Shown: piece by piece, positions 31,096 to 43,407 of the stretch
How positions within the stretch are numbered: the first letter of the stretch is position 1
Layout of the letters: each line of letters begins with the position of its first letter
Assembly (NCBI GenBank): GCA_016584305.1
Contig: JACEEZ010018204.1
Coordinates: forward strand, 2,501-66,500
Length of the DNA stretch: 64,000 nt
Direction: 5' to 3'
DNA from: Chionoecetes opilio
Lineage: Eukaryota; Arthropoda; Malacostraca; Decapoda; Majidae
The notes under the pieces: generated by a model
What the model saw: only the letters and a program-made list of their open reading frames with translations
The model's database searches: none
Told to the model about the DNA's origin: nothing
Program-made: the position numbers and the translations under genes

Positions 31096-32060
31096 GTAGG
31101 GTTCCCACATGGTTCAGAAGCACAATAACGGGGTGGAGGTGCCTTGTGCACACAGGGTGGGTTTGTAGTGGTGGGTTAGGAGGCTCTCGCATGTCAGTCG
31201 GGTGGAGTCGTGGGAGCTTGTATGTAAAATATTAAAATCATGGTTCCTTATTGGGTGGCCTGAAGCTTCGAAATGGTATCGAATGGCTGAGAACGATGGC
31301 TTTGACAAGGTTTTACCTGTCCTGTGAGACAATCCACGATGCACCGCGATCCTAGTGGTGAGGTGGCGCTTTGTCTGCCCAATATAAGAAGCGTTACAGC
31401 TACTACACTTTAATTGGTACACCACTGAGGAACGCAGGGCATCAGGGATTCTCTTCTTAAGTTTAAAACAGTGTGATAGAGTAAAAGGGGGCTTACACAC
31501 TACTCTAAGCGAGACCTGTGGATAAAATTGCCGAAGCAGGAGCTGAGCTTCATTTCGAATGCCAAACGATTTCTTACCTATGAAGGGAATTATAAAATAT
31601 ACAACAGCTTTATGAGCGGTATGTATTTGAGGTGGGTAAGTGTAATTTAATTCATTGTTTGCCAATATAAGTGCTTATAAACTGTAGAGGATATCCATTT
31701 CGTTTAAGAGTATATCTCAAGTACTCTAATTCTAAGTGAAAATTAATATATGATGAGCAAATGTTGTATGCCCTAGTAAATAGCGTGAAGATCAGATTTT
31801 TCTTAAATTGGACAGGAATGTTAGAATAAAATTTTGTTGTGAGTCCTGTAAATGTGGGTTTTCTATAAATAGAAGTGCTAAATGAATTACCGGATTTCTT
31901 GATGTCAATGTCCAAAAAGGGTAATTTATTATCCTGTTCCATCTCATATGAATGGTGAATTGAATATTAGGATGTTTAGAATTCAGATAGTCATGAAACA
32001 AGGGCACATGGTTCGGTGATTTGAAAATTGCAAAAGTATCATCGACATAATGACAAGTGT
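31096..32060 (-). pseudogene. Penelope-like RT C-terminus and GIY-YIG endonuclease
   Basis: The minus strand reads DDTFAIFKSP and HVPLFHDYLNSKHPNIQFTI (about 32055-31945), the RT catalytic region, then a frameshift. MEQDNKLPFLDIDIKKSGNS and YRKPTFTGLTTKFYSNIPVQ follow (31942-31652). The last frame (31665-31114) contains VYQLKCSSCNASYIGQTKRH, the GIY-YIG-type nuclease motif (here A-S-Y-I-G) fused C-terminally in Penelope elements. It ends CAQGTSTPLLCF and stop. Two or more frame breaks make it inactive. The transposon at 28230-31095 interrupts the 3' UTR shortly after the stop. Confidence 0.85.
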
Positions 32061-32200
32061 TTCAAACAATTGGATGGCGTTGCCATGGGTAACCCATTAG
32101 GTCCCACCCTCGCTAATGCATTTCTTTCATTCCATGAGAGTACCTGGCTAAGTGAATGCCCAGCTGAATTCAAACATCTTATGTACAGACGCCATGTTTA
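32040..32200 (+). pseudogene. Penelope-like RT upstream fragment, inverted orientation
   Basis: On the plus strand this reads FKQLDGVAMGNPLGPTLANA, then FLSFHESTWLSECPAEFKHL and MYRR. It is the RT segment that normally sits directly before the YVDDTF box, which is on the opposite strand at 32055. The element is thus folded head-to-head at about 32040-32060, either by inversion or by a twin-priming-like insertion. Confidence 0.8.
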
Positions 32201-32261
32201 TAGATTACGAGCCCCCCTCGTAATCTCGGAACTTGAAGGTTAGGTAAATCTCCTGGGCCTG

Positions 32262-32761
32262 GTAAGTCAACAACGGACCGTATCCTAGCGCTTCGTGTGC
32301 TGGTGGAACGCCGACGTGCACGAGTTTCGACAGGGGATGCTTGCAGCCTATGTTGATCTCAAGAAGGCGTTTGACTCAGTGCATCGTGAGTCACTCTGGG
32401 ATCTTCTACGACTTCGCGGGATTCCTGCAAAGACTATTGGTTTGATGACTGGTCTGTATTCTGGGACTGAGAGTGCTATGAAGCCTGGAGGAGGTGTATC
32501 CAGCTTCTTTCCTGTGAATACAGGAGTGAGGCAAGGGTGCGTCCTTGCCCCATCACTTTTCAACACTTGTATGGACTGGGTATTGGGCAAAGTTGTAGAT
32601 CAAAGTGATTGTGGAGCATCCCTCGGCAACACCAAGATCACTGATCTTGTTTTTGCCGATGATGCAGTAATCTCTGTTGAGTCGCTGGAGGTCCTGGTGA
32701 TGGCTCTCGAGGCGCTGCACGAGGAGGCAAAGCCTTTGGGACTTAAGGTCTCCTGGCTTAA
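32262..32761 (+). pseudogene. RTE-like LINE, copy B, RT part (5' fragment)
   Basis: The coding region starts abruptly at CCTGGTAAGTC, inside the RT domain, so copy B is 5'-truncated. It reads MLAAYVDLKKAFDSVHRESL, NTGVRQGCVLAPSLFNTCMD and LVFADDAVISVESLEVLV. It ends at VSWLK in CTTAA, where a TTAA-flanked element begins. Its continuation is at 45001. It is well conserved with copy A. Confidence 0.88.
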
Positions 32762-33405
32762 GGGGATGTAGTCAGAGATATTCGAAGATTTCATGTACAT
32801 TGGCGAAAATCTGATAAAATATTTTAAAGATATGTTTGTGATGGTGGCAAAACTCCTACAAAGTCTTACGACTGTATCTGTTTTCTGAATATTTTTCTTT
32901 AGAATATATTATATAAAATATTGGAAACCTTTGGCAACTCCCATGTGCATACATAACCTACTACATCTTTTAATGACCGTAAATTATCAATCGCGATTTT
33001 CTTATCTTTCAATGAATTACGTTCTTGGATACTTCTGACAACTTTTCACAGCAGCTAATAGTGAAAAACGTCAGACACCCTCTCACTGATCTCAGGGGAT
33101 CCAAAACCTTCAAGGAGCGAGGACGTCGTTTCCTGGGGCCACATTCAGAGACGCGAACGTCCATGCTTCACGACCTAGTGACATCCATCAGCTGTTTTGG
33201 CATTCAGCGTGCAGATTGATAACGTACTTAAAGACGTTGAGCTGTCAAAAACACGCAACTGCTTACAGGCAGTTGTGGAGAACGCAATATACATAAAAAT
33301 ACTCATAAATTGAGTATATATGATTTTTTCTGACTCATGAACTGAACAGGGCAAGTATACAAATGAAATTAGGCCATATAACAATCCCATGCGCTCGTGA
33401 TGAGT

Positions 33406-33417
33406 TTGTTATGGGGT
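33406..33417 (+). repeat. LINE target-site duplication, left
   Basis: TTGTTATGGGGT, identical to 43058-43069. Confidence 0.85.
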
Positions 33418-34072
33418 CCCCGCTGTGGGGAGTCACCTTGTCGTGGTGGCGGAGCTTGAAGCGTGGTCGACGGCGCCACCTACTCTGGCGGCCTGCCTGC
33501 CATTGTTGGGTTCGATGGCCGTAGGCCTCGTGGACCAAGCGCTCCCCCTTCGTCACTGGGAGGTGGAGCCTTTCGGTGATGTCGCCTTTATGCTTCCTCC
33601 CCCTTTCTCTCCTTTCTTAGGGCGATTCTAGGCCCGGTGAGACCCTTCTCTTCCGTCTCACGCTTCTTCTTCCTTTTAAACTTCACGCTCCGCTCCCCAC
33701 GTGTTTGCCGTGCGTGGCATCCCGTATATTCCCCGCGCGCCCCTCTATCTGGGAGTTGAGTCCACCGCGGGGCGGGTTGTAGTTCCCTTCGGTGGGCAAC
33801 ACGCTCCTTTGGTAGGGGGGTTGGGGTAAGACGGGAGGTCCAGTGTGGCCCCGCTGGATCAATCGGCTGGTCATGCGTTGGCTAGGGCCAAGCGGAGGTT
33901 GCCTGGTGGGCACCGCATCGGTCCCGCGGCTGCCACCACACACTAGGCAACCGAAGCGTATACTTCCCCGCTACCCCTGGAGCTGTTGGGTGAGGTCCTT
34001 CCCCAACAGACAGCTTCCCCTTGTTGGGCTCCGTGGTGGGTGGGGGCGTGGGGAAGTGAAGTAATTTTGTTT

Positions 34073-35650
34073 ATGAGTCAATCAATTAATTTACCCCGGC
34101 CTGCCTCTCTCCCTGACGTCCGCTTGTCCTCGACATCTCCCATTGGATCCTCTCACATTGCCACTCTGGCGCCTTTCCAGGCCCGACGTGGCACGAAGCG
34201 GGCAGCCGCCCCTTCCTCCTCAGCTTCCCGGTCTGGCGGTCCCCGCATCAAGGGACGCAGACAGGGATTGAGAGACGAGCCTGGCCCTAGGGGCACTTCT
34301 ACGTTGGACACCTTGCTTCTGTCCAACGTGTCCCAGGCCTTGTCTTACAGAGCATTACATGATATTTTCAAGGCTTATGGTGTGGTTCGCCGCATCCGTC
34401 TTATTTATGATGACAATGGACAATCAAATAGGTGCTACATAAATTTTGCTGCAGCAGATGATGCATCCTCTGCTTATGAGGAAGCCACAAAGATGGAAAT
34501 TGGAGCGAGACATTACAGAGCCGAACTCATTCGCTCTGTAAATGTTGGAGACGGCCCTGATGACTACATCCCCAACACTTTTGAGGAAACTACGACATCT
34601 ACTCCACCTGTCCGCCACAGCCCTACCCCTTCTTGGTACGTGGCTTATTATAAGGAAAGTGGTGGCAACTTTTTCCTTGCGGCGCGGTATTTGGAGAAAG
34701 AAATTGGAATGATCCCGGAAGGCCACCTGAAAAGGTATGGCAGGGGGGTTCTAATCCGAGCCAAGGACCTTACTCAGGCTCGGATGCTCTTCCACATGCC
34801 CATCACCGATGACAGCATTTTTGATACCATCAAACCTCATCCAAAATTTAATACCAGCAAAGGCGTAGTCTACAACTACGACCTCTTTGAGTTTTCGGAG
34901 GCAGAAATACTAAACATGTGCCCGGAAAGAGTTCAACAGGTCTATAAGGTCAGAGGAAGCAAAAACATGATCATTATAACTTTCTACGGATCAAGTCTCC
35001 CCGATTCCATCAGGATCGGTCCCCAGTCTCTAAAGATAAAAGCCTTTATCGACCGCCCTATGCAGTGCTATGAGTGCTACAGCTTTGGGCACGGCAAAAC
35101 ATTTTGTAAATCCCCTCCTCGCTGTGGTCGATGCTCGGCGTTGGGTTCCCATGCCACAGCTGACTGTACGTCAACTCCCTACTGCTTCCACTGCCGTGTT
35201 GATCACCCACCGAGTTCCCGACAGTGTGGGACTTACAAATTAGAAGAAGACATCCTTTATTTGGCCAACTCCCAATTTATCAGTCTTGGGAGCGCCAGAA
35301 GAGAACTTTCCCACAGACAAGCAGGCGGGGGAGGAAGCAGGACCTACGCATCCGCGATGGCTGCTGCTTCTTCTAAGACTCCTAATCAGCCTGCTGCAGT
35401 TCCACCACCACATTCTCTTATACCTAATCCATCCATCCAAGTGAAGAATAAGTTCTCGCTATTGACCTGCGACTCTGTGGAGTCTGCTGACTCTTCTCAT
35501 AATGAGCCTCCAACCACCTCTCGTGTAGTGCATGCCGCACACGGGAAATATGACATTAGTGACTCCTCCTCTAAGAGGCTCCCAAAAACCCATCCTAATA
35601 AAGAGTCTCAGAAGCGAACTCGCAGTTCCAATGAGTCCTTAGAGCAGTGA
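34073..35650 (+). CDS. LINE ORF1 (gag-like nucleic-acid-binding protein), interrupted by hAT
   Basis: ORF1 protein coats the LINE RNA. The frame is open from an upstream ATG at 33986, but I prefer the ATG at 34073 (MSQSINLPRP) because 33986-34072 reads as UTR. Residues around 80-145 form an RRM-like fold: TLLLSNVSQALSYRALHDIF, then VVRRIRLIYDDNGQSNRCYI. Three cysteine knuckles follow at about 348-405: CYECYSFGHGKTFC (CX2CX4HX4C), CGRCSALGSHATADC and CFHCRVDHPPSSRQC. The tail is Ser/Pro-rich. The stop at 35648-35650 (SLEQ-stop) is supplied by the hAT end. The original frame continues at 38634-38855, giving about 600 residues. Confidence 0.85.
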   Translation: MSQSINLPRPASLPDVRLSSTSPIGSSHIATLAPFQARRGTKRAAAPSSSASRSGGPRIKGRRQGLRDEPGPRGTSTLDTLLLSNVSQALSYRALHDIFKAYGVVRRIRLIYDDNGQSNRCYINFAAADDASSAYEEATKMEIGARHYRAELIRSVNVGDGPDDYIPNTFEETTTSTPPVRHSPTPSWYVAYYKESGGNFFLAARYLEKEIGMIPEGHLKRYGRGVLIRAKDLTQARMLFHMPITDDSIFDTIKPHPKFNTSKGVVYNYDLFEFSEAEILNMCPERVQQVYKVRGSKNMIIITFYGSSLPDSIRIGPQSLKIKAFIDRPMQCYECYSFGHGKTFCKSPPRCGRCSALGSHATADCTSTPYCFHCRVDHPPSSRQCGTYKLEEDILYLANSQFISLGSARRELSHRQAGGGGSRTYASAMAAASSKTPNQPAAVPPPHSLIPNPSIQVKNKFSLLTCDSVESADSSHNEPPTTSRVVHAAHGKYDISDSSSKRLPKTHPNKESQKRTRSSNESLEQ

Positions 35651-36284
35651 TTCTCAAACTGTGCGCCGCGGCGCACTTGTGCGCAGTGGGAGTCCCCTAG
35701 GTGCGCCGTTTAATTTTTCATAGATATGGGTGCTTTGCGGTCGCAGTTTTTGTTTTTTATATTGAAGATGGAAAATCGTAAATGAATGAGTTAATATGTA
35801 ACTAGGCAGGTAGATGCAAGGTCCTTTTAATAATATTATAAGTACTTTGGGGAGATGGATAAAGTAAGAAATAAAGAATAAATAAATAAGTTATTCATGC
35901 TTAAAAAAAATACTTCCCGCTTCCACCACAATACGTGTTGAACGAGTACTGTACACGTACTGTACCAGTCTGAGCCGCAGCCTGCTGGTGTTACTGAGTT
36001 ACCAACTTACTAGTTTTATCACGCACGCGTTCATGTGAATTGTTTTTAGCGACATATAAAAGGAAAAAGGATGATGAATAGAAACTGATGCATACGTATA
36101 TCAGTAGACTTTATGCAAGTTTGACTTTTTGATGTGATTTACGTGAACCCCGATCGATAAATAACATGTATAATTTGGCAACACACGTAGGCAGAGCGTT
36201 GGGTAGGCACCTCCCGTGGCCAGTGTAGCCGTGAGCCTCAGTAAGTATCACTGTTGGGGTGTTAATGAGGTCCAAGCTTAAAAA

Positions 36285-38406
36285 ATGGATAAGTACCTCA
36301 TTAAAAAGCGAAAGTGTACTGAAGGCAATAGCGGTGAAGTCGCAGTTGATCATGAATCAAAACGTAAATGTGTCGAAGGCACCGAAGGCGAAGTAACAGT
36401 AATAACTGTTGAAAGTGAGTCCTCTCGTCTAGACCCTAGTGTGGGAAGTGAAGAAAGTGAAGTGACAGTTGAAAATGAGCATAGTCGTACAGGTCCGTGT
36501 TGGCAAAGTGAAGTGACAGTTGAAAGTGACCGTAGTCGTGCCGGTCCGAGCGGGCAAAGAGAAGTGACAGATGAAAGTGAGTTTTGTCATCCAGGTCTGA
36601 GCGTGGTCAAAACGACGACACTTGCCAGCAAAAGTAACCGCAGTAAGTCATTTCGCCTGTATAACGACAGTTATCTTGGACTTGGGTTCACTTGCTGTGA
36701 TGATGAAAATGGTCCAAAGCCAAAATGTGTTGTTTGCGGCATTTAGCTATCTAATGAATCTATGACTCCTATGAAAATGAAGAGACATTTAACAACAAAC
36801 CATAGTCACCTCTCTCAGAAGCCTATAGATTACTTTAAAAGACTCTTGAAAGATAACAAACAACAAAGGCTTGGGTTTGAGGAAAAGATGAAGTTGGCAG
36901 AAAAGGCACAGAAAGCAAGTTATTTAGTGGCAGAGCATACAGCAAAACAAATTAAACCCCATTGAATTGCAGAGTCATACTTCCTTCCAGCTTGTTGTGC
37001 TGTGGTGAAAACATTGTTTGGGGATGAGGCTGAAAAGGAAGTGAAAAAAATTCCCCTCTCAGACGACACGATTGGTAGACGAATCAAGGACATGTCGTCT
37101 AATATTGAAAAAAGTGTGTGTGAACTCGTGAAAGGTAAAATGTATGCTTTACAAGCGGATGAATCAACAGACATTGGAGGAAAACCTCAGTTACTAGTGT
37201 TCATCCGTTATGTTGCTGATAACAAAATAACTGAACATTTCTTATGCTGCAAAGAACTGGTGCAAATCACAGGACAGGAGATATTTTCTACAGTGACAGA
37301 ATACTTGAAAGAAAAGGACTTGTCATGGAAATTATGTGTAAGAATTTGCACAGATATGTCCATGTCCATCCATGGTGGGATCGGTAAAAGGTTTTGTGTC
37401 CTTAGTCAAGAAGGAGAACCCAGATTTGATTACTACCCATTGTTTCTTGCACCGTGAAGCTCTTGTTGCTAAAACACTCGGACAAGAATTAAAGTTTGTT
37501 CCTGATGATGTTGTGAAAATGGTAAACTTTCTTAAAAGCAGACCAAAGCAGTCAAGACTATTTTCCATGCTTTGTGAAGAAATGGGATCTCCTCACGAAG
37601 GTCTTCTCCTCCACACAGAAATACGGTGGTTATCAAGAGGCAAAGTGTTATCCCGGGTGCATGAACTGAGAGAGGAAATGCTCCTTTTCTTTACCCTTGA
37701 AGAGAAAACTGAATTCTGCGAATTACTTGCTGATGAAATTTGGAGTGCAAAATTATGCTACTTGGCAGACATATTTGAACATCTGAACAAGGTTAATGCA
37801 AGTATGCAAGGAAGAAATGAAAATATGGTAACATCTTCTGACAAAATGAAAGCCTTGGTAGAAAAAATTTGGCTCTGGAATGAAAAGGTGCGTGAAGGCA
37901 AGATTGACATGTTTCAAAAGACTGCTGAAGCTAAATATACAGACATTGTTCCACTCATTAAGCAGCACCTTGAAAGCCTAGGAAGGAACATAGAAAAATA
38001 TTTCCCAAATATATCTGTTGAAAGTTATGACTGGCTGAGAAATCCATTCGTTCACGATCCCTTGAGCAAGCTACAACTTAGCATCCTTGAAGAAGAGGAA
38101 CTAATCAACATCCGTAATGACCGCACACTAAAACTGCAATATCTGGATATGACATTAAAAAGCTTCTGGATTCAAATGGAAAACGAACACCCACATATAT
38201 CCAAAAGGGCCCAGAAAATATTCTTGCAATTTACAACCTCATATCTGTGTGAACTGGGATTCTCAGCCCTCACAAATATAAAAACTAAGAAAAGGAAGAA
38301 ATTGCTGGCTGTTGAAGAAGAAATGAGAGTGTCTGTCAACTGTCCCTCCTACCATAGAGCGGATATGCAACTCCATATGCAACGGTATGTTATTGTTGTA
38401 ACATAG
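36285..38406 (+). pseudogene. hAT transposase (ZBED5/SCAND3-like), lightly broken
   Basis: The reading starts at MDKYLIKKRKCTEGNSGEVA and has a charged region with a repeated SEVTVES/REVTDES unit. A BED-type finger follows (CVVCGI...MKRHLTTNH). Next are YFKRLLKDNK, then AESYFLPACCAVVKTLFGDE, IGRRIKDMSSNIEKSVCELV and ALQADESTDIGGKPQLLVFI, the first catalytic aspartate region. CFLHREALVAKTL and EIRWLSRGKVLSRV (R-W) follow, then the C-terminal dimerisation part QFTTSYLCELGFSALTNIKT. Breaks are a TAG at 36744, a TGA at about 36963 and a frameshift near 37380-37400. It is a recent but dead copy. Confidence 0.88.
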
Positions 38407-38440
38407 TAGTTTATTTACACATTATTTCCTTATGTCCATT

Positions 38441-38557
<117 letters not shown>

Positions 38558-38633
38558 CTGCTGCGCCGCCGAAGTCCAAGATATAATCTAGTGCGCCGCC
38601 GTCCAGTGAAGTTTGAGAACCTCTGCCTTAGAG

Positions 38634-38855
38634 TCAGTGGGTGTCCCTCCGGCTAAAATCTCAATTGCTGAGCAGGAGGGGATGGACTTGCGTAAAGATA
38701 CACCTACTGATAGGTGTGGGAGTACTGACGTGACTCCTAATATCACTGCCCCTGTTACCACCCCTGAAGCGGCTAGCGACACAGCTCAACAACACGCTGA
38801 TGGCGAAGGTGTCTCACAACCTATGGACACACAAGTAGTTGATAGCCCATGCTGA
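38634..38855 (+). CDS. LINE ORF1, C-terminal part after the hAT
   Basis: Reading from the duplicated CCTTAGAG, the frame continues [20 protein letters not shown] and ends [12 protein letters not shown] and stop. Joined to 35644 through the shared SLE codons, it restores ORF1. Ser/Thr/Pro-rich; no domain. Confidence 0.75.
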   Translation, partial: SVGVPPAKISIAEQEGMDLRKDTPTDRCGSTDVTPNITAPVTTPEAASDTAQQHADGEGVSQPMDTQVVDSPC

Positions 38856-39890
38856 AAGCAATCTTCAAAGAACCTCGTCGGGAGCTATCAGAAAAACCAA
38901 AAAGTGGTAAATCTTCTGTCAGTAAATCGGCATCTTTGGGGGACATACGGTCTCTATACTGCCGCGGGTCCTCGTAGGGAGAACCCCAATTTCACCCCGG
39001 AGTACACAAACGCCAATAAAACATCTGAAAAAGTAATGAAAAGTAGTTTACCATCTTCTACAAAACACAAAAAAGATGTTGGGCTTTCAAATAGCGCAGC
39101 GTCTACAAGCGTAAGGCTTCTACTGCTTTCTCTTCACTCACGAAATACATCTTCAACTCCCATGGAATATTCGTGGTTTACGTGCAAACTGGGAAGAAAC
39201 TAGCCTTCTCATCAACGAGTTGGACCCAGTCATTCTGTGTTTTACAAGAGAAAAATGATAGGCAGGAAAGATGTCTCTGCCCGACAGTTTTTATACCTGT
39301 CCACACACCACCTCCAGGCAGATGGTGGCCTTAGTGGTGGTTTGTGGCCTTTACATCGTCGGGATGTCCCCTTAACTGTCATCCCGCTGCAATCCCCCTT
39401 GCAGGCTGTAGCAGGTCGTATCCATCTGCACAAGACCTACACCTGTCGCTCAATATATCTACCTCCAAAGAGGGACATACCTCCCCAAAGATTTTGAGGA
39501 TCTTATCCGCCAGCTTCCCCGCCCAATTTTTTCTCCTTGGAGACATGAATGGGCGGCATTTTCTGTGGGGAGATTCCACCAGAAATCGTGGGCGGTGATT
39601 CTCTCGTAACTTTTATAAGTGGCAACAAAACCAAAATATTTTTAAACACGGGAGAACCTACACATTTCCTTTCGCAGACGGGAACATTGACTGCTATTGA
39701 CCTATCACTGGGGCAGTCCACAGGTCGCCCTCGACTTCTCATGGGAGGTGGGCCGATTTTTCTTCGAGGAAGTGACCTTTATCCCATACTACTTAAAGCA
39801 GTGTCCTCGTCCCTTCCCGTGTCTCCCAAATGGTGCCTCTCTCGTGCAGACGGGGAGGGCTTTCAAAAGGCTTGTGTTTTTTAACATCAT
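38856..39890 (+). pseudogene. LINE endonuclease domain, frameshifted
   Basis: Fragments in successive frames: WNIRGLRANWEETSLLINEL followed by DPVILCF (39150-39240), the endonuclease start; RIHLHKTYTCRSIYLPP (39415-39475); FFLLGDMNGRHFLWGDSTRN (39530-39590), the GD.N.H...G motif; and PTHFLSQTGTLTAIDLSL (39660-39710). At least four frame breaks make it inactive. Confidence 0.8.
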
Positions 39891-41350
39891 ATAGATGACT
39901 TTCAGGACAATAGATGAGGCCGTAGATTACTTTGTGTCTCGAATCCATTTTGCAGCCTCGCTGAGCATCCCCTGCACATCGGCTCTTCTCTCGCCGGCTG
40001 TTCCGTGGTGGAATCAGGACTGTACGGCAGCGAGGAGTCACCCCCGCCGTGCTGAGGCGCAATACCGATCGCGGCCAACTTCAGTAGACCTAAAAATAAT
40101 CTTTTCACAGATCAAGAGCTAGAAAACCGGTCGGGTAATAAAAGAGGCTCGTCACTCCTCTTGGAGGGTTTTATATAAGTACAATCTGTGCATCTACCCC
40201 GGGTCCCAAGGTTTGGCAAAGAGTGAGAAAAATGAAGGGGAAATTTTAAACATCCTTCCTCCAGTTCTATCAATTAATGGTGACCCTATGGCAGATCCCT
40301 TAAACTGTAGCAGAGGAATTTGCTTCCCATTTTGTGGCAGGGGCGCAGACAGACCTTGCGTCTCCAAGTGCTAGGGAAAGACTGGGGACAGGAACAGAGA
40401 GGCATAGATTTTTCATCTAGATGCGGGGAAATCTACAATGTTCTTTCACCCTCGGAGCTTTGTCAAGCCATAAAGGGTTTGCGCTGACACTTCCCCAGGC
40501 CAAGATGATATACCAATGCAATGCTCTGTCATCTAGGAGATTGAGGCTCTAGGTTTTCTTGTTGAGCATCTATAATAGAATATGGATTGAAGGAACCTTC
40601 CCAAGAAAGCTGGGGTGTGGCGGTGGTGATCCCGATCCCTAAGCCTGGGAAGGACCACTCACTACCGACGAATTCCGCCCCATATCCCTAACTTCATGTT
40701 GTGTAAGTTATTCGAAAAAAAATGGTAAATAGTCGACTTATATGGTTTTTGGAAGGGAAAACTTTTTCTCCCGTTCCAGTGTGGATTCCGTAAAGCATCT
40801 CTCCACTACGGAAGCGCTTATTTCCTTAGAGTCATCCATATGCGGGGCATTGCCTCTCGACAACCCCATGTGACCATCTTTTTCGACCTTGAGAAGGCTT
40901 ACGACACAGCTTGGAGACAGGGTATATTGCAGTCTCTGTATGATTTTTGGGACTAAGAGGTCGTTTGCCTGTAACCTCCAGAGTTTCCTAGCCAACCGGG
41001 TTTTCGAGTTCGAGTTGGCAACATACTGTCTTCTGAACACCTGCTTCCAGGGGCATCCCACAAGGAAAGCGTCTTGAATGTAGCTCTGTTCGCTGTGGCC
41101 ACAATGGTTATTGTTGATGTACTGCCAGGGGGGATTGTTAGTACTTTATACGTGGATGATTTATCAATATCTTTGCTGCTTCCAGGATGTCAGTTGGCAG
41201 AGAGAAGACTTCAACTTGCTATAGAAAAAGTTTGTGAATGGACGACGAAATCGTGGCTTCCGGTTTTCTCCAGCGAAGACTGTAGCGGTTCATTTTTGGG
41301 AGAACCGTGGGATTCATCCCGACCCAGACCTGTATCTTTACGATAAAAAG
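39891..41350 (+). pseudogene. LINE reverse transcriptase domain, frameshifted
   Basis: Recognisable parts are TTDEFRPISLTSCC (about 40665-40705), the block PHVTIFFDLEKAYDTAWRQG in one frame (about 40865-40925) and GGIVSTLYVDDLSISLLLPG (41130-41190) with the catalytic YVDD. After it come QLAERRLQLAIEKVCEWT and, at 41400-41460, HLRALKTDCLRTMDLLKVLS. Stops and shifts are frequent, so ORF2 is far more decayed than ORF1. Confidence 0.8.
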
Positions 41351-41989
41351 AATACCATGTAGGGGAAGAGACCCGGTTTTTAGGACTCATTTTTTGACAA
41401 TAGACTGACTTGGGTACCTCACCTTCGTGCTCTCAAGACTGACTGTCTTCGAACCATGGATCTACTGAAAGTCCTCTCGACACCAGCTGGGAAGCTGATC
41501 GCGCTACACTTTATATTACATCACTCACTTATCCTTTCGAAGCTTGAATATGGATGTGAAGTGTACTCCTCTGCCACACCCGCTCGAACTGCGGATGTTG
41601 GATTCGGTACATCATGCTGGTGTCCGTCTGGCAAAACCCGGGGGGTTCAGGTCATCTCCCATCCCAAACTATTGGTGAATGTGGTGTCCTCCCATTAGAT
41701 CTTCAACCCAGTCCCTCATGTTAAGGTGTTGGTATCGGCCTCCAACGCCTCCTTGACTCAATAGCTTGCCGTGCTGGTCTTGTGATTTAGGTTCGCAAAT
41801 TTTCCATGAGCGAAGAGGCTTACCAAAACCCCTTGGTTTTCCCATTAAAAGTATTATGGAGATGCTATCCTTCCCTGCTTTACGGATCTGCCCGCATAGG
41901 GCCTACGAGAGTCGGTCCATGGCTTTTTCCCAGAAGTGTCCTTCTGCAAAAGCCTTCCGCTCTCAAAAGGGGCTTTTACCTCCTCAGGC

Positions 41990-42760
41990 TGAGCGTGCCC
42001 AGTTTTTAGACCACTATTTGCACACATCAGGGTTCTGTCCCGTCTTTACTGATGGTATCAAATCAAACCCAAGGGTTGGATACGGTGTTCGTATTCCCAT
42101 CATTTAACAAAGGCGTCAGCATTCCCAAATGTTTCATCTGTTTTTACGGCTGAAATAAGTGCTATTTTATATGCTTCATGGCTATTCTTACTCTTCCGGA
42201 TGTCTCTTTTACATTTTTAGTGATTCTTGTAGTGCTCTTCAGTCACTTTTGTAAAATTTTAAATTTTCCCCATCCGCTGGTCAATGCCATCCTGGAATGG
42301 CTTTATCTGCTCCCAAGAGCGAGGCCGGAAAGGTCAGCTTTTGTTGGGTACCGGCCCCATGTAGGGTGTTGCCGGTAATGAGGAAGCTGATGCCTGGCAA
42401 AAGCTGCAGCTAGAAGGGCCAGCTCTATCACATTTGCAGTGCCGGCTACGGACCTACGCTCGGCAATCCATAGATCAGTTCACACCAGTTGCAGGAACGT
42501 TGGATTACTATAGGGCAAAATAAACTAAAGCACCATAAGCCAAAGTATCGAGGACTGGAGCTCCCGCGGTCTCTCCGGAGATGGGAGACTGCCTTGGCAC
42601 GATTGCGTATTGGTCACACACTATTATACCATGGGTTCCTCATGGAGGGGGGCCACCCTCCTTTCTGTGATGATTGTTTGGTCCCCTTAACTTTTTGTGG
42701 CACCTGCTGGTCGAGGTCCTAGTCTTGGGGACCTACGTGAACAATTTTTGTCCTGGTGTC
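41990..42760 (+). pseudogene. LINE RNase H domain and C-terminal Cys/His region
   Basis: FCPVFTDGIKSNPRVGYGV (about 42030-42090) is the RNase H start (F.DGS....G.G). A GNEEAD-like GNCR-shifted segment at 42370 follows. LARLRIGHTLLYHGFLMEGG, then PPFCDDCLVPLTFCGTCW (42595-42715), is the conserved zinc-ribbon-like tail seen in I-group LINEs. Several stops lie between. Confidence 0.75.
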
Positions 42761-43057
42761 GGGGGGTCGGACGGGGCATACCGTCCCCTCCCTGGCATTG
42801 GGAGAGAGGTGTTTCTCTCCGGGACACGAAGTCCATACCTTTATTGAGAGGGGTGGGCCCTTTTCAACAAGTTATGAGGTTTTTAATATTCACTTATTAT
42901 TGTTTTTAATGTACTTTGTTCTTTTCTGTATTTTGTTATTTTAAATATTTTAAATTTTATCTTAAATTTGTTTTTTATTTTACTTTTCGTGTATTTTATG
43001 TAAGCAGCGTCAATAACCCGCAGTTGCGGCGCCTTAAAACTATAATATCTATCTATC

Positions 43058-43069
43058 TTGTTATGGGGT
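43058..43069 (+). repeat. LINE target-site duplication, right
   Basis: TTGTTATGGGGT, immediately after the ATCTATCTATC tail. Confidence 0.85.
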
Positions 43070-43368
43070 GATGGGCCGAGTGGTGAACTGTGGCATTTCA
43101 CCACGACTCACCACACCATACACCACCACGCACGGCTCCGCGACAGACAAGGTATAATCCTCCTCATCCTTCCTCTTATCCTTTATTCTTCCCTTTTTCC
43201 TCTACCTAATTCCTCCTCCTTCATCACCACTACTACTACTACTACTACTACTACCAACCACTGCTATTACCTGCTGCTTTCTACTACTATAGCCGTGTTT
43301 TTCCTCCTCATCCTTCCTCTTACCCTTTATTCTTCCCTTCTACCTCTACCTAATTCCTCCTCCTTCAT

Positions 43369-43407
<39 letters not shown>

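Noticed and set aside
33986..34072. Upstream ATG for LINE ORF1
   Set aside because: The extra 29 residues are Trp/Gly-rich, UTR-like, and precede a better ATG with no sign of a domain; 34073 is preferred.
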